A stretch of DNA of 8,238 nucleotides, from NCBI GenBank assembly GCA_030453055.1, contig JAKDLC010000077.1, positions 1 to 8,238 of the forward strand, read 5' to 3'. The notes below the pieces were generated by a model. It did no database searches. It saw only the letters and a list, made by a program, of their open reading frames with translations, and was not told where the DNA came from. Every line of letters begins with the position of its first letter. The stretch's first letter is position 1. This DNA is from Nitrosospira sp. Lineage in GTDB: Bacteria > Pseudomonadota > Gammaproteobacteria > Burkholderiales > Nitrosomonadaceae. The translations under genes were made by a program, and so were the position numbers. Positions 1 through 5,458 of this stretch are shown in pieces.

Positions 1-13
1 TTGCCGTGGCTTC

Positions 14-98
14 CCAAAAAATTCCTCGCACACTTGGAGCAAATCTGAGAACCGTGCATTTGTCGGTTCCCGCCGCATTTTATCGAGAATTTTTTTGG
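14..98. repeat. Imperfect inverted repeat with nested inner stem
   Basis: The arm at 14-28 and the reverse complement of 84-98 agree at 13 of 15 positions; both are an A-run followed by TTC and TCG. Nested inside is a perfect 6-bp stem, GAACCG (49-54) with CGGTTC (64-69), around a 9-base loop. A transcript read in either direction could fold into a long stem whose 3' arm contains a U-run, which would suit a bidirectional terminator. The ends of a small mobile or repeat element are an alternative. No target-site duplication was recognised. Confidence 0.4.
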
Positions 99-250
99 AA
101 GGATACATCTGCGGATGGTACCAATACCGGCACCACTATGTCAATAAGTCATCGCCTTAATGTAGAGGATGCCGTGCCGCCTCTTCCTTATCTTTAACAC
201 TTACGTTCGATTATCAGACAGCGCTTGACCAGGGGGTGGATACACGAGAA

Positions 251-268
251 CGGGTGCTTCGGCACTTG
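251..268 (+). other. UUCG tetraloop hairpin
   Basis: CGGGTGC (251-257) and GCACTTG (262-268) form a 7-bp RNA stem (two G-U pairs) closed by C(UUCG)G, a known very stable tetraloop. No T-run follows, so it is not a standard intrinsic terminator. It could sit in the 5' leader of ald or in the trailer of an upstream transcript. Only the folding potential is seen; any role is unknown. Confidence 0.35.
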
Positions 269-420
269 CGCATGCGACTGCTCGATTCGAACAAGCCCGC
301 CTCTTGATGACGGACAGCAGGCAGTACTTATTTTTTCAGCGATTCTGCCATCGGGTTGTTATACTTCGTGGCTGAGCGATAGTTAAGCGACAGGATAGTC
401 AGGCGATAATCAGGATAACC

Positions 421-1548
421 ATGCTGATCGGGCTGCCCAAAGAAATCAAGGACCAGGAAAATCGGGTCGGAATGACGCCCAATACCGTCAAAACCCTGAT
501 ACGGCACGGACATCAGGTGCTGGTACAGAGCGGCGCGGGAGAAGGCAGCTTCATTTCAGACGCGGAGTATCGGGCCGTCGGCGCCATGATCGTTCCTCAC
601 GCTGAAGACGCCTGGGCGGCGCAAATGGTGGTCAAAGTCAAGGAGCCGGCCGCGACCGAATATGGTTACCTGCATCAGAACATGATTCTCTTTACCTATC
701 TTCATCTGGCTTCGGATAGGCCTCTTACCGATGCTCTGCTGGAGAGCGGCGCCACAGCCATAGCCTACGAAACCGTCCAGACCGAAGGCGATAAGTTGCC
801 TCTGTTGACGCCCATGAGTGAGGTGGCGGGGCGCATGGCGACGCAAGTCGGTGCAACCTATCTGCAGAAAACACATGGTGGGCGTGGGGTATTAATGGGC
901 GGCGTTCCCGGTGTCGTTTCGGCGAATGTCGCGATCCTGGGCGGCGGTATCGTGGGCGCCAATGCGGCTCGTGTAGCAGTCGGGTGCGGTGCGCAGGTTA
1001 CCGTGCTGGACGTCAATCATGATCGCCTGAAATACCTGGATGACATTTATCGCGGACAACTACAGACACGCATCAGTGACGAATATAATATCGAAGAAGT
1101 CATCTATAATGCCGATCTGGTGATCGGCGCCGTTTTGATTCCCGGTGGGCGGGCGCCCTGGTTGATTACCGCCGGGATGTTGTCAAATATGCGAAAAGGT
1201 TCCGTGATCGTTGATGTGGCGGTCGATCAGGGAGGATGCGTGGAAACAACCCGGCCTACCACGCATAGTCATCCAACCTATGAACTCGAAGACGTGGTGC
1301 ATTATTGTGTCGCCAATATGCCGAGCGCGGTCCCGCGCACCAGTACCTTCGCGCTTAATGTCCAGACGGCCGTTTATACGTTGCGCCTGGCGGACGAAGG
1401 ATTAGACGCCATATGCAAAACTCCGGCGTTACAATATGGACTCAACACGCATGGCGGTGCGGTGACTTATCCTGCCGTCGCAAAGGAATTCGATATGCAA
1501 TATACTGACCCGCTGCAGGCGCTAGGGTACGCAGGGCACGTGCGATGA
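421..1548 (+). CDS. ald: Alanine dehydrogenase
   Basis: Cytoplasmic enzyme that reversibly converts L-alanine, NAD+ and water to pyruvate, ammonium and NADH, linking nitrogen and carbon metabolism. At 375 residues it is full length for the family (about 370). The N-terminus [10 protein letters not shown]...ENRV is the family signature. Residues at the positions known to be catalytic or substrate-binding are present: R15, K74 (VKVKEP), H95 (FTYLHL) and D269 (VAVDQGG). The Rossmann NAD-binding loop is at about 171-199 (GGGIVG at 174-179, ending in acidic D197). The start is fixed by this N-terminus; a weak AGGA (412-415) lies 5 bases upstream. The next gene begins 52 bases after the stop with no terminator-like hairpin between, so some read-through is possible. 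In an ammonia-rich organism it could assimilate ammonium by reductive amination of pyruvate, which is inference. Confidence 0.97.
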   Translation: MLIGLPKEIKDQENRVGMTPNTVKTLIRHGHQVLVQSGAGEGSFISDAEYRAVGAMIVPHAEDAWAAQMVVKVKEPAATEYGYLHQNMILFTYLHLASDRPLTDALLESGATAIAYETVQTEGDKLPLLTPMSEVAGRMATQVGATYLQKTHGGRGVLMGGVPGVVSANVAILGGGIVGANAARVAVGCGAQVTVLDVNHDRLKYLDDIYRGQLQTRISDEYNIEEVIYNADLVIGAVLIPGGRAPWLITAGMLSNMRKGSVIVDVAVDQGGCVETTRPTTHSHPTYELEDVVHYCVANMPSAVPRTSTFALNVQTAVYTLRLADEGLDAICKTPALQYGLNTHGGAVTYPAVAKEFDMQYTDPLQALGYAGHVR

Positions 1549-1585
1549 ACAATTCCAAGCAATTCGACTAACCGGATTCCAGTAA

Positions 1586-1591
1586 AAGGAG
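1586..1591 (+). promoter_or_regulatory. Ribosome binding site of the metalloprotease gene
   Basis: AAGGAG lies 9 bases before the ATG at 1601. It supports this start, which also gives an intact signal peptide. Confidence 0.7.
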
Positions 1592-1600
1592 CTGAGAAAG

Positions 1601-2527
1601 ATGAAATCGACATACACTGTATTTTTGGGCGCATGGCTTGCCCCGTTGCTCGCCGTCAGTCAGCCCGCGCTGGCCGATATCGATATCCGTTTTGATTATA
1701 GCCATGATTCAGGTTTTTTTACAGGGGCGAACAGCTCGCGCCAGAATATCCTGGATGCCGCCGCCTCTGTATTCGAGACCCGCTTTGAGGAGGGCGGGAC
1801 AACCGCGCTGACCGCAATTACCTCGGGTGGATCGAATCAATTTACTGCGCGCTACTTGCAGCCGGATAGCGGTAACAGCACCAGTATTCCTGGCTACAGT
1901 GTTGCGGCTGATCAGATCGTGGTTTTTGCCGGTGCCCGCGATATGGGAGGTACGCTGGCGACAGGCGGGCCGGGCGGGTTCTCCGCCAACGGTTCCGCCG
2001 ATTTTCTGGAAAATGCCTCCAGCAGGGGACAGCCGGGAGCACTTACACCCATTGAAACCGATTTTGGGCCGTGGGGTGGGGCAATCTCCTTCAATAGCAC
2101 TTCCAACTGGCATTTTGACCCCGATACCACTACGGACGAACCTTTTTCCGGGTTCGATCTGTATTCAGTAGCCGTGCATGAACTTGGCCATACACTTGGC
2201 TTTGGCAGCGCCGATTCCTTTAATAACGATATCTCGGGCGGGTTGTTTACCGGCGCCGCCGTCAATGCCTTGCTTGGTTACGATCCGCCCTTGTCGGATG
2301 ATGACAGCCACTGGGCAGACGGCCTCAGTTATCTCGGGCAGGAAACCGTAATGGATCCGTCTATCGCTTCCGGCCAGCGCAAGCATTTTACAGAACTTGA
2401 TTATGCCGCGATGACAGACATTGGCTGGCAGGTTTCTCCTGTGCCGGAGGCTCAAACCTGGGCCATGATGCTTGCCGGATTGGGTTTGCTTGGCTGGCGC
2501 CTGCGTACTTATCGGCGCGGAGTCTGA
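1601..2527 (+). CDS. Exported PEP-CTERM zinc metalloprotease
   Basis: Predicted secreted zinc-dependent protease of 308 residues; the substrate is unknown. A signal peptide (1-25, cleavage after PALA) is followed by a glycine- and serine-rich domain and the zinc motif HELGHTLGF at 193-201 (H193 and H197 ligands, E194 catalytic). The third metzincin ligand expected at 203 is Ser. A downstream H237 in SHW, followed by a likely Met-turn at ETVMDP (M251), resembles the leishmanolysin (M8) arrangement, in which the third His comes from a distant HW motif. The C-terminus (281-308) is a PEP-CTERM sorting signal: VPEA (canonical VPEP), a short hydrophobic helix, then an Arg-rich tail. Family knowledge says exosortase removes this tail, usually in exopolysaccharide-producing Gram-negatives. 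No exosortase gene is in the window. Assignment as protease is strong from motifs; activity is unproven. Confidence 0.85.
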   Translation: MKSTYTVFLGAWLAPLLAVSQPALADIDIRFDYSHDSGFFTGANSSRQNILDAAASVFETRFEEGGTTALTAITSGGSNQFTARYLQPDSGNSTSIPGYSVAADQIVVFAGARDMGGTLATGGPGGFSANGSADFLENASSRGQPGALTPIETDFGPWGGAISFNSTSNWHFDPDTTTDEPFSGFDLYSVAVHELGHTLGFGSADSFNNDISGGLFTGAAVNALLGYDPPLSDDDSHWADGLSYLGQETVMDPSIASGQRKHFTELDYAAMTDIGWQVSPVPEAQTWAMMLAGLGLLGWRLRTYRRGV

Positions 2528-2529
2528 AC

Positions 2530-2630
2530 AGCCCGGGATAGGGAGAACACCTTGCGCCGCATTGCCCAATCCACGATAAACCCGTCAGCGCATTCGGCAA
2601 CCCGTTGTTTATCGTCGAAACATCCGGGCT
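2530..2630. repeat. Nested inverted repeats between metalloprotease gene and ybaL
   Basis: An inner perfect 9-bp inverted repeat, ACGATAAAC (2573-2581) with GTTTATCGT (2607-2615), lies inside an outer 7-bp pair, AGCCCGG (2530-2536) with CCGGGCT (2624-2630). Neither is followed by a T-run. The structure occupies most of the 117-base gap and ends 14 bases before the ybaL ATG. It could end or attenuate transcription, or form a structured leader; a protein-binding dyad is also possible. Confidence 0.4.
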
Positions 2631-2644
2631 AAGCGGCAAAACAC

Positions 2645-4366
2645 ATGCCCCACAGTGTTACCCTTATCACCACCATTGCCGTCAGTTTCGGGCTTGCCCT
2701 GCTCATGGGGCTCATCGCCAACCGGCTGAAGTTGCCGGTATTGGTGGGCTATCTGGCAGCCGGCGTCATCCTGGGCGCCAATACGCCCGGCTTCGTGGCC
2801 GATATGGAGCTGTCGAGCCAACTGGCGGAAATCGGCGTCATACTGCTCATGTTCGGGGTCGGGTTGCACTTTTCATTGGGCGACCTGCTGGCTGTCAGGC
2901 GAATCGCCCTACCCGGCGCGATCGTGCAGATTGCGGTGGCGACGGCTCTTGGCGCCGCCGTCGCCGTTTCCTGGGGCTGGAATCCGGGGGCGGCCATCGT
3001 ATTTGGCGTGGCGCTTTCCACGGCGAGCACAGTCGTGCTTCTGCGGGCGCTGGAACAGCGCGGCGTGCTCAAGTCCGTCAATGGGTCGATCGCAGTCGGC
3101 TGGCTGGTGGTCGAGGACCTGGCGATGGTGCTGGTTCTCGTTCTGCTGCCGCCGCTATCCGGATGGCTGGGCAGCAACGCCGCCGAGCCCGCCTCGGGTG
3201 CGTCCGATCTGGATCTGCTGACAACGCTTCTGATCACCTTTGGCAAGGTATCGGTCTTCATTGCCTTAATGCTTATTGTCGGGAAGCGCGTTTTTCCCTG
3301 GTTGCTTTGGCACGTTGCCAGCACCAACTCGAATGAACTCTTCATCCTGAGCGTGATCGCGGTGGCGATCGGCATCGCCTACGGCTCCGCACTGCTCTTC
3401 GGCGTCTCCCTTGCTCTCGGCGCTTTTTTCGCCGGCATGGTTATGAGAGAGTCTGATTTAAGCCATCGGGCCGCTCAGGAATCCTTGCCGCTCAGAGATG
3501 CTTTTTCGGTTTTGTTCTTCGTATCGGTGGGAATGCTGTTTGACCCGAACGTCCTGGTCGACCAGCCGCTTCAGGTTCTCGCCACCATAGCGATTATTAT
3601 CGTTGGCAAATCGCTGGCCGCCTTTCTTCTGGTGCTCGCTTTTCGCTATCCGCTGAACACGGCGCTTACCGTCTCGGCAAGTCTCGCGCAGATCGGTGAG
3701 TTCTCGTTCATCCTTGCGGCGCTTGGCGTTTCCCTCGGACTCCTGCCGCTCGAAGCCCAGAGTCTTATTCTGGCGGGGGCTTTCATTTCGATTACGCTCA
3801 ATCCTCTGGTGTTTCAGGTGATCGAACCGGCGCAGGCCTGGATACGCTCCCGCTCCAGGCTTGCGCGCATGCTGGAGCGCACCGACGATCCTCTGGCGGA
3901 GTTGCCGATGACAGTGGCGTCAAGCTACGTTACCGATCACGTGGTCGTCGTCGGCTATGGCCGCGTCGGCCGTCATATTGGCGAAACGCTGGCCGAACAA
4001 GGGGTGCCGCTCGTTGTGGCGGAACAGAACCGGGAGAGAGTCGAAGGTTTGCGTAACCGTGGAATCCATGCGGTAGCGGGGGACGCCTCCGAACCGGCTG
4101 TACTGATACAAGCACATATTGCGCGGGCCGCCATGCTGGTGATTGCGGTTCCCGATACGCTACGCGCTCGGCGGATGATTGAAATCGCGCGTATGCTTAA
4201 TCCGCCGATCGAAATCATTGTGCGTACACACAACGAGGAAGAGGCGGTGCTGCTGCGCAAGGAAAGCGGCGGAGAGGTATTTTTGGGCGAGCACGAACTT
4301 GCCCTCAGCATGACACGGCATGTACTGAACAAGATATCGGCTCGAAACGGGCATCGGGCGGCGTAG
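2645..4366 (+). CDS. ybaL: YbaL/Kef-type monovalent cation:proton antiporter (CPA2) with TrkA-N domain
   Basis: Inner-membrane transporter of the CPA2 family, expected to exchange K+ or Na+ for protons in pH, ion and envelope stress balance. It has 573 residues. The N-terminal exchanger domain (about 5-395) has many hydrophobic segments and family motifs LMFGVGLHFSLGDL (68-81), STASTVVLLRALE (125-137), WLVVEDL (153-159), LGAFFAGM (258-265) and SLAQIGEFSFILA (346-358). The cytosolic TrkA-N domain (about 431-550) has the Rossmann loop GYGRVG (437-442). The sequence closely resembles E. coli YbaL (RosB) from memory, including the N-terminus LITTI, which supports this ATG although no good Shine-Dalgarno precedes it. 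The separate TrkA-C domain of some Kef proteins appears absent. No KefF/KefG-type ancillary gene is adjacent, so glutathione-adduct gating as in KefB/KefC cannot be assumed. Confidence 0.94.
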   Translation: MPHSVTLITTIAVSFGLALLMGLIANRLKLPVLVGYLAAGVILGANTPGFVADMELSSQLAEIGVILLMFGVGLHFSLGDLLAVRRIALPGAIVQIAVATALGAAVAVSWGWNPGAAIVFGVALSTASTVVLLRALEQRGVLKSVNGSIAVGWLVVEDLAMVLVLVLLPPLSGWLGSNAAEPASGASDLDLLTTLLITFGKVSVFIALMLIVGKRVFPWLLWHVASTNSNELFILSVIAVAIGIAYGSALLFGVSLALGAFFAGMVMRESDLSHRAAQESLPLRDAFSVLFFVSVGMLFDPNVLVDQPLQVLATIAIIIVGKSLAAFLLVLAFRYPLNTALTVSASLAQIGEFSFILAALGVSLGLLPLEAQSLILAGAFISITLNPLVFQVIEPAQAWIRSRSRLARMLERTDDPLAELPMTVASSYVTDHVVVVGYGRVGRHIGETLAEQGVPLVVAEQNRERVEGLRNRGIHAVAGDASEPAVLIQAHIARAAMLVIAVPDTLRARRMIEIARMLNPPIEIIVRTHNEEEAVLLRKESGGEVFLGEHELALSMTRHVLNKISARNGHRAA

Positions 4367-4394
4367 GGGAAGCCGCGAATTGATATAGGAGAAT

Positions 4395-4472
4395 ATGTCT
4401 ATGAATCATTCTCAGTTTGGCGCTTATGTAGGATGGGTAAAGCGTAGCGCAACCCATCAAAATCCGAATTGA
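4395..4472 (+). other. Possible 25-residue ORF running into the palindromic repeat
   Basis: A good AGGAG-type ribosome binding site (4387-4391) precedes ATG 4395, and the frame stays open for 25 codons to TGA at 4470-4472. From about codon 12 the peptide is encoded by the left palindrome arm (VGWVKRSATHQ). This suggests either an accidental frame through the repeat, or a gene start cut off when the repeat arrived. No family is recognised and I do not consider it a functional gene on present evidence. Confidence 0.2.
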
Positions 4473-4528
4473 ACAACACATCGAGCCATGATCAAATGAT
4501 GGGTTGCGCTTCACTCCACCCATCCTAC
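4428..4528. repeat. REP/BIME-like pair of inverted palindromic repeats
   Basis: Two 32-bp arms, 4428-4459 and 4497-4528, are reverse complements with four mismatches, separated by 37 bases. Each arm is also a hairpin by itself: GATGGGT/ACCCATC stems at 4432-4438 with 4452-4458, and at 4498-4504 with 4518-4524. The core (GTAGGATGGGT...GCGCAACCCATC) resembles dispersed intergenic repeats seen in many proteobacteria, which are often spread by REP-associated IS200-like transposases (RAYT). No such gene is in the window. Sitting between ybaL and arsC, the pair would form a strong cruciform or RNA stem and may stop read-through or protect the ybaL mRNA 3' end. Confidence 0.8.
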
Positions 4529-4551
4529 TGAAAAACCGTATAGAGGCATAC

Positions 4552-4556
4552 AGGAG
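4552..4556 (+). promoter_or_regulatory. arsC: Ribosome binding site of arsC
   Basis: AGGAG lies 8 bases before the ATG at 4565 and just after the palindrome pair, so it supports the start and leaves little room for a promoter between repeat and gene. Confidence 0.65.
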
Positions 4557-4564
4557 AAAATTGC

Positions 4565-4918
4565 ATGAGTAACGTAATTGTCATTTATCAAAAACCGACC
4601 TGCAGTAAATGCAGGGCGACCCTCGCTCTTCTCAAAGATAGCGGACAAGCGTTCGATGCCGTCAATTATTATGAAGCGCCTTTGACCGTCGAGCGATTGC
4701 GTGAGCTCATCAAAAAGCTGGGTTTGCCGGTACGCGACATATTGCGTAGCGATGAACCTCTGGCGCGCCGTCTCGAACTTGCTGAACGGCGGCTATCGGA
4801 TGATGAATTGATAAAGATCATGGTGGACAATCCGGACCTGATTCAACGCCCAATCGTCGTGCGCGGTGATGAGGCCGTGCTGTGCCGACCGCCGGAGAAT
4901 GTAATGAAACTGTTGTAA
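4565..4918 (+). CDS. arsC: Arsenate reductase, glutaredoxin-coupled ArsC family
   Basis: Small cytoplasmic thioredoxin-fold enzyme expected to reduce arsenate to arsenite using glutathione and glutaredoxin. At 117 residues it is slightly shorter than plasmid R773 ArsC (141). The active-site Cys is C13 in KPTCSKCRATL. The three anion-binding arginines known from R773 ArsC (R60, R94, R107) map to R61 (DILRS), R95 (IQRPIVV) and R108 (CRPPE), so the full catalytic set is present. That favours true ArsC over the related YffB or Spx proteins. Unusually the motif is CSKC, giving a CXXC pair (C13, C16) as in Spx; a dithiol mechanism or redox-sensor role is therefore possible. No arsR, arsB or acr3 gene is adjacent: upstream lies the palindrome pair, downstream an unrelated exported protein. 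It is probably transcribed alone or with the following gene. Confidence 0.88.
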   Translation: MSNVIVIYQKPTCSKCRATLALLKDSGQAFDAVNYYEAPLTVERLRELIKKLGLPVRDILRSDEPLARRLELAERRLSDDELIKIMVDNPDLIQRPIVVRGDEAVLCRPPENVMKLL

Positions 4919-4926
4919 CGTACGCC

Positions 4927-4980
4927 CAGACTCCGAGTTAGCGTTGCTCCGGCGAGCAAGCCGTACAAACGGCGAGTCTG
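4927..4980 (+). other. Nested hairpins downstream of arsC
   Basis: TTGCTC (4944-4949) and GAGCAA (4954-4959) form a perfect 6-bp stem around the four-base loop CGGC. It is enclosed by a 7-bp inverted repeat, CAGACTC (4927-4933) with GAGTCTG (4974-4980). No T-run follows, so it is not a classic intrinsic terminator. It lies between the arsC stop and the ribosome binding site of the next gene and could partly uncouple their expression. Confidence 0.35.
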
Positions 4981-5012
4981 ACAAGCGCGGTAATTTATAA
5001 GGAGAAGTGGTA

Positions 5013-5417
5013 ATGAGCAGGAAATCAATCGGTATTTGGCGTCTGATTACTCCACTTATTCTTGCGTTGCTGCTGGGAGCATTCGCCATCGTAGCACGGG
5101 CGGAATGTTCCGGATGCCTGTGTCCGGGAAACCCCTGCAAATTGTGTTCGCTGCCGCCGATGAAAAATATTCCCGCTGCCTCTGATGAGGCGGCCACCTG
5201 TCTCAGAATCAGAGAGAAGGTCCCGCCAATTTCAAAGAATACCGACCCAAATGAACATTATGCAAGCTTGAATAACTCGATGAGGGAATGTGTAAAAAAC
5301 GGTGGCGACGTGATAGTGAATTCGCGTCGCAACGCGGAGTTTCCTTCCAAGCACTATTGTAAGCCTTATGTCGCGCCAGGCAATGCCAGCGGCAAGGACG
5401 GCGCTCGCTATCCGTAA
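5013..5417 (+). CDS. Small exported eight-cysteine protein, function unknown
   Basis: I do not recognise a family. The ATG at 5013 is preferred over a GTG two codons upstream because AAGGAG (4999-5004) ends 8 bases before it; the product is then 134 residues. A typical signal peptide is visible: basic start (MSRK), hydrophobic core at about 11-27, and cleavage after ARA (28-30). The mature part of about 104 residues starts with a tight cysteine cluster (C32, C35, C37, C42, C45; ECSGCLCPGNPCKLC), followed by C63, C93 and C116. That makes eight cysteines, an even number compatible with four disulfides in the periplasm or outside the cell; the cluster could also bind metal. It lies 94 bases after arsC and 41 bases before glrK, so it may be co-transcribed with the kinase operon. 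A link to envelope sensing is speculation. Spacing of the cysteines does not fit heme CXXCH. Confidence 0.75.
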   Translation: MSRKSIGIWRLITPLILALLLGAFAIVARAECSGCLCPGNPCKLCSLPPMKNIPAASDEAATCLRIREKVPPISKNTDPNEHYASLNNSMRECVKNGGDVIVNSRRNAEFPSKHYCKPYVAPGNASGKDGARYP

Positions 5418-5425
5418 ACGGATAG
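5408..5425 (+). terminator. Hairpin spanning the stop codon of the Cys-rich gene
   Basis: CTATCCG (5408-5414) and CGGATAG (5419-5425) form a perfect 7-bp stem around the loop TAAA, and the loop contains the TAA stop codon (5415-5417). No T-run follows, so full intrinsic termination is doubtful. It may act as an mRNA stabiliser, pause site or attenuator before glrK. The site is perfect and compact, but the role is inferred. Confidence 0.35.
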
Positions 5426-5458
5426 GAGAATCGGGAATCAAGAGAATACGAGGGTGAT

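Larger units (their letters stand above)
1..420. other. Intergenic region upstream of ald, no confident gene
   Basis: I see no supportable gene here. A reading frame open from the left edge, with a GTG at 6 and a TAA at 195-197, would give about 63 residues. It has no recognisable motif, no clear ribosome binding site, and a third-position base mix poorer in G and C than the genes to the right, so it is at best a remnant or the tail of a gene starting outside the window. The stretch contains an imperfect inverted repeat (14-98), a UUCG-loop hairpin (251-268), a T-run at 331-336 without a clear stem before it, and short direct repeats next to the ald start (391-419). The ald promoter should lie here; TATACT at 360-365 is a possible -10 box but has no good -35 partner. 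Confidence 0.5.

Noticed and set aside
6..197. 63-residue frame from a GTG start at the left edge
   Set aside because: No ribosome binding site, no recognisable motif, and third-position base use poorer in G/C than the real genes. A gene tail from outside the window cannot be excluded.
225..253. TTGACC as a -35 box
   Set aside because: No -10-like hexamer at 16-18 bases downstream.
261..275. Sigma-54-like GG...GC element
   Set aside because: The spacing between GG and GC is 11 rather than 10 bases and the element overlaps the UUCG hairpin.
279..300. GATTCGAAC resembling a tRNA T-loop on the minus strand
   Set aside because: The flanking bases do not form a T-arm or an acceptor stem, and no anticodon arm is found at the right distance.
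360..365. TATACT as a -10 box for ald
   Set aside because: Five of six bases match the consensus, but no acceptable -35 element lies 16-18 bases upstream, so it is not listed as a promoter.
3308..3323. TGGCACG followed by GC at sigma-54 spacing
   Set aside because: It lies deep inside the ybaL coding region, pointing at no gene start, and the -12 half is poor (CAGCA instead of TTGCA); likely chance.
2605..3336. Long alternative frame overlapping ybaL on the + strand
   Set aside because: Low-complexity Arg/Gly/Ala-rich product typical of an off-frame reading of GC-rich coding DNA; the ybaL frame has clear family motifs.
2749..3375. 208-residue minus-strand frame opposite ybaL
   Set aside because: Antisense shadow with a Ser/Thr/Ala/Pro-rich product and no motif; the + strand gene is certain.
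5117..5148. Cysteine cluster as a c-type heme site
   Set aside because: No CXXCH motif is present; the cysteines are spaced CXXCXC and CXXC without the heme histidine.
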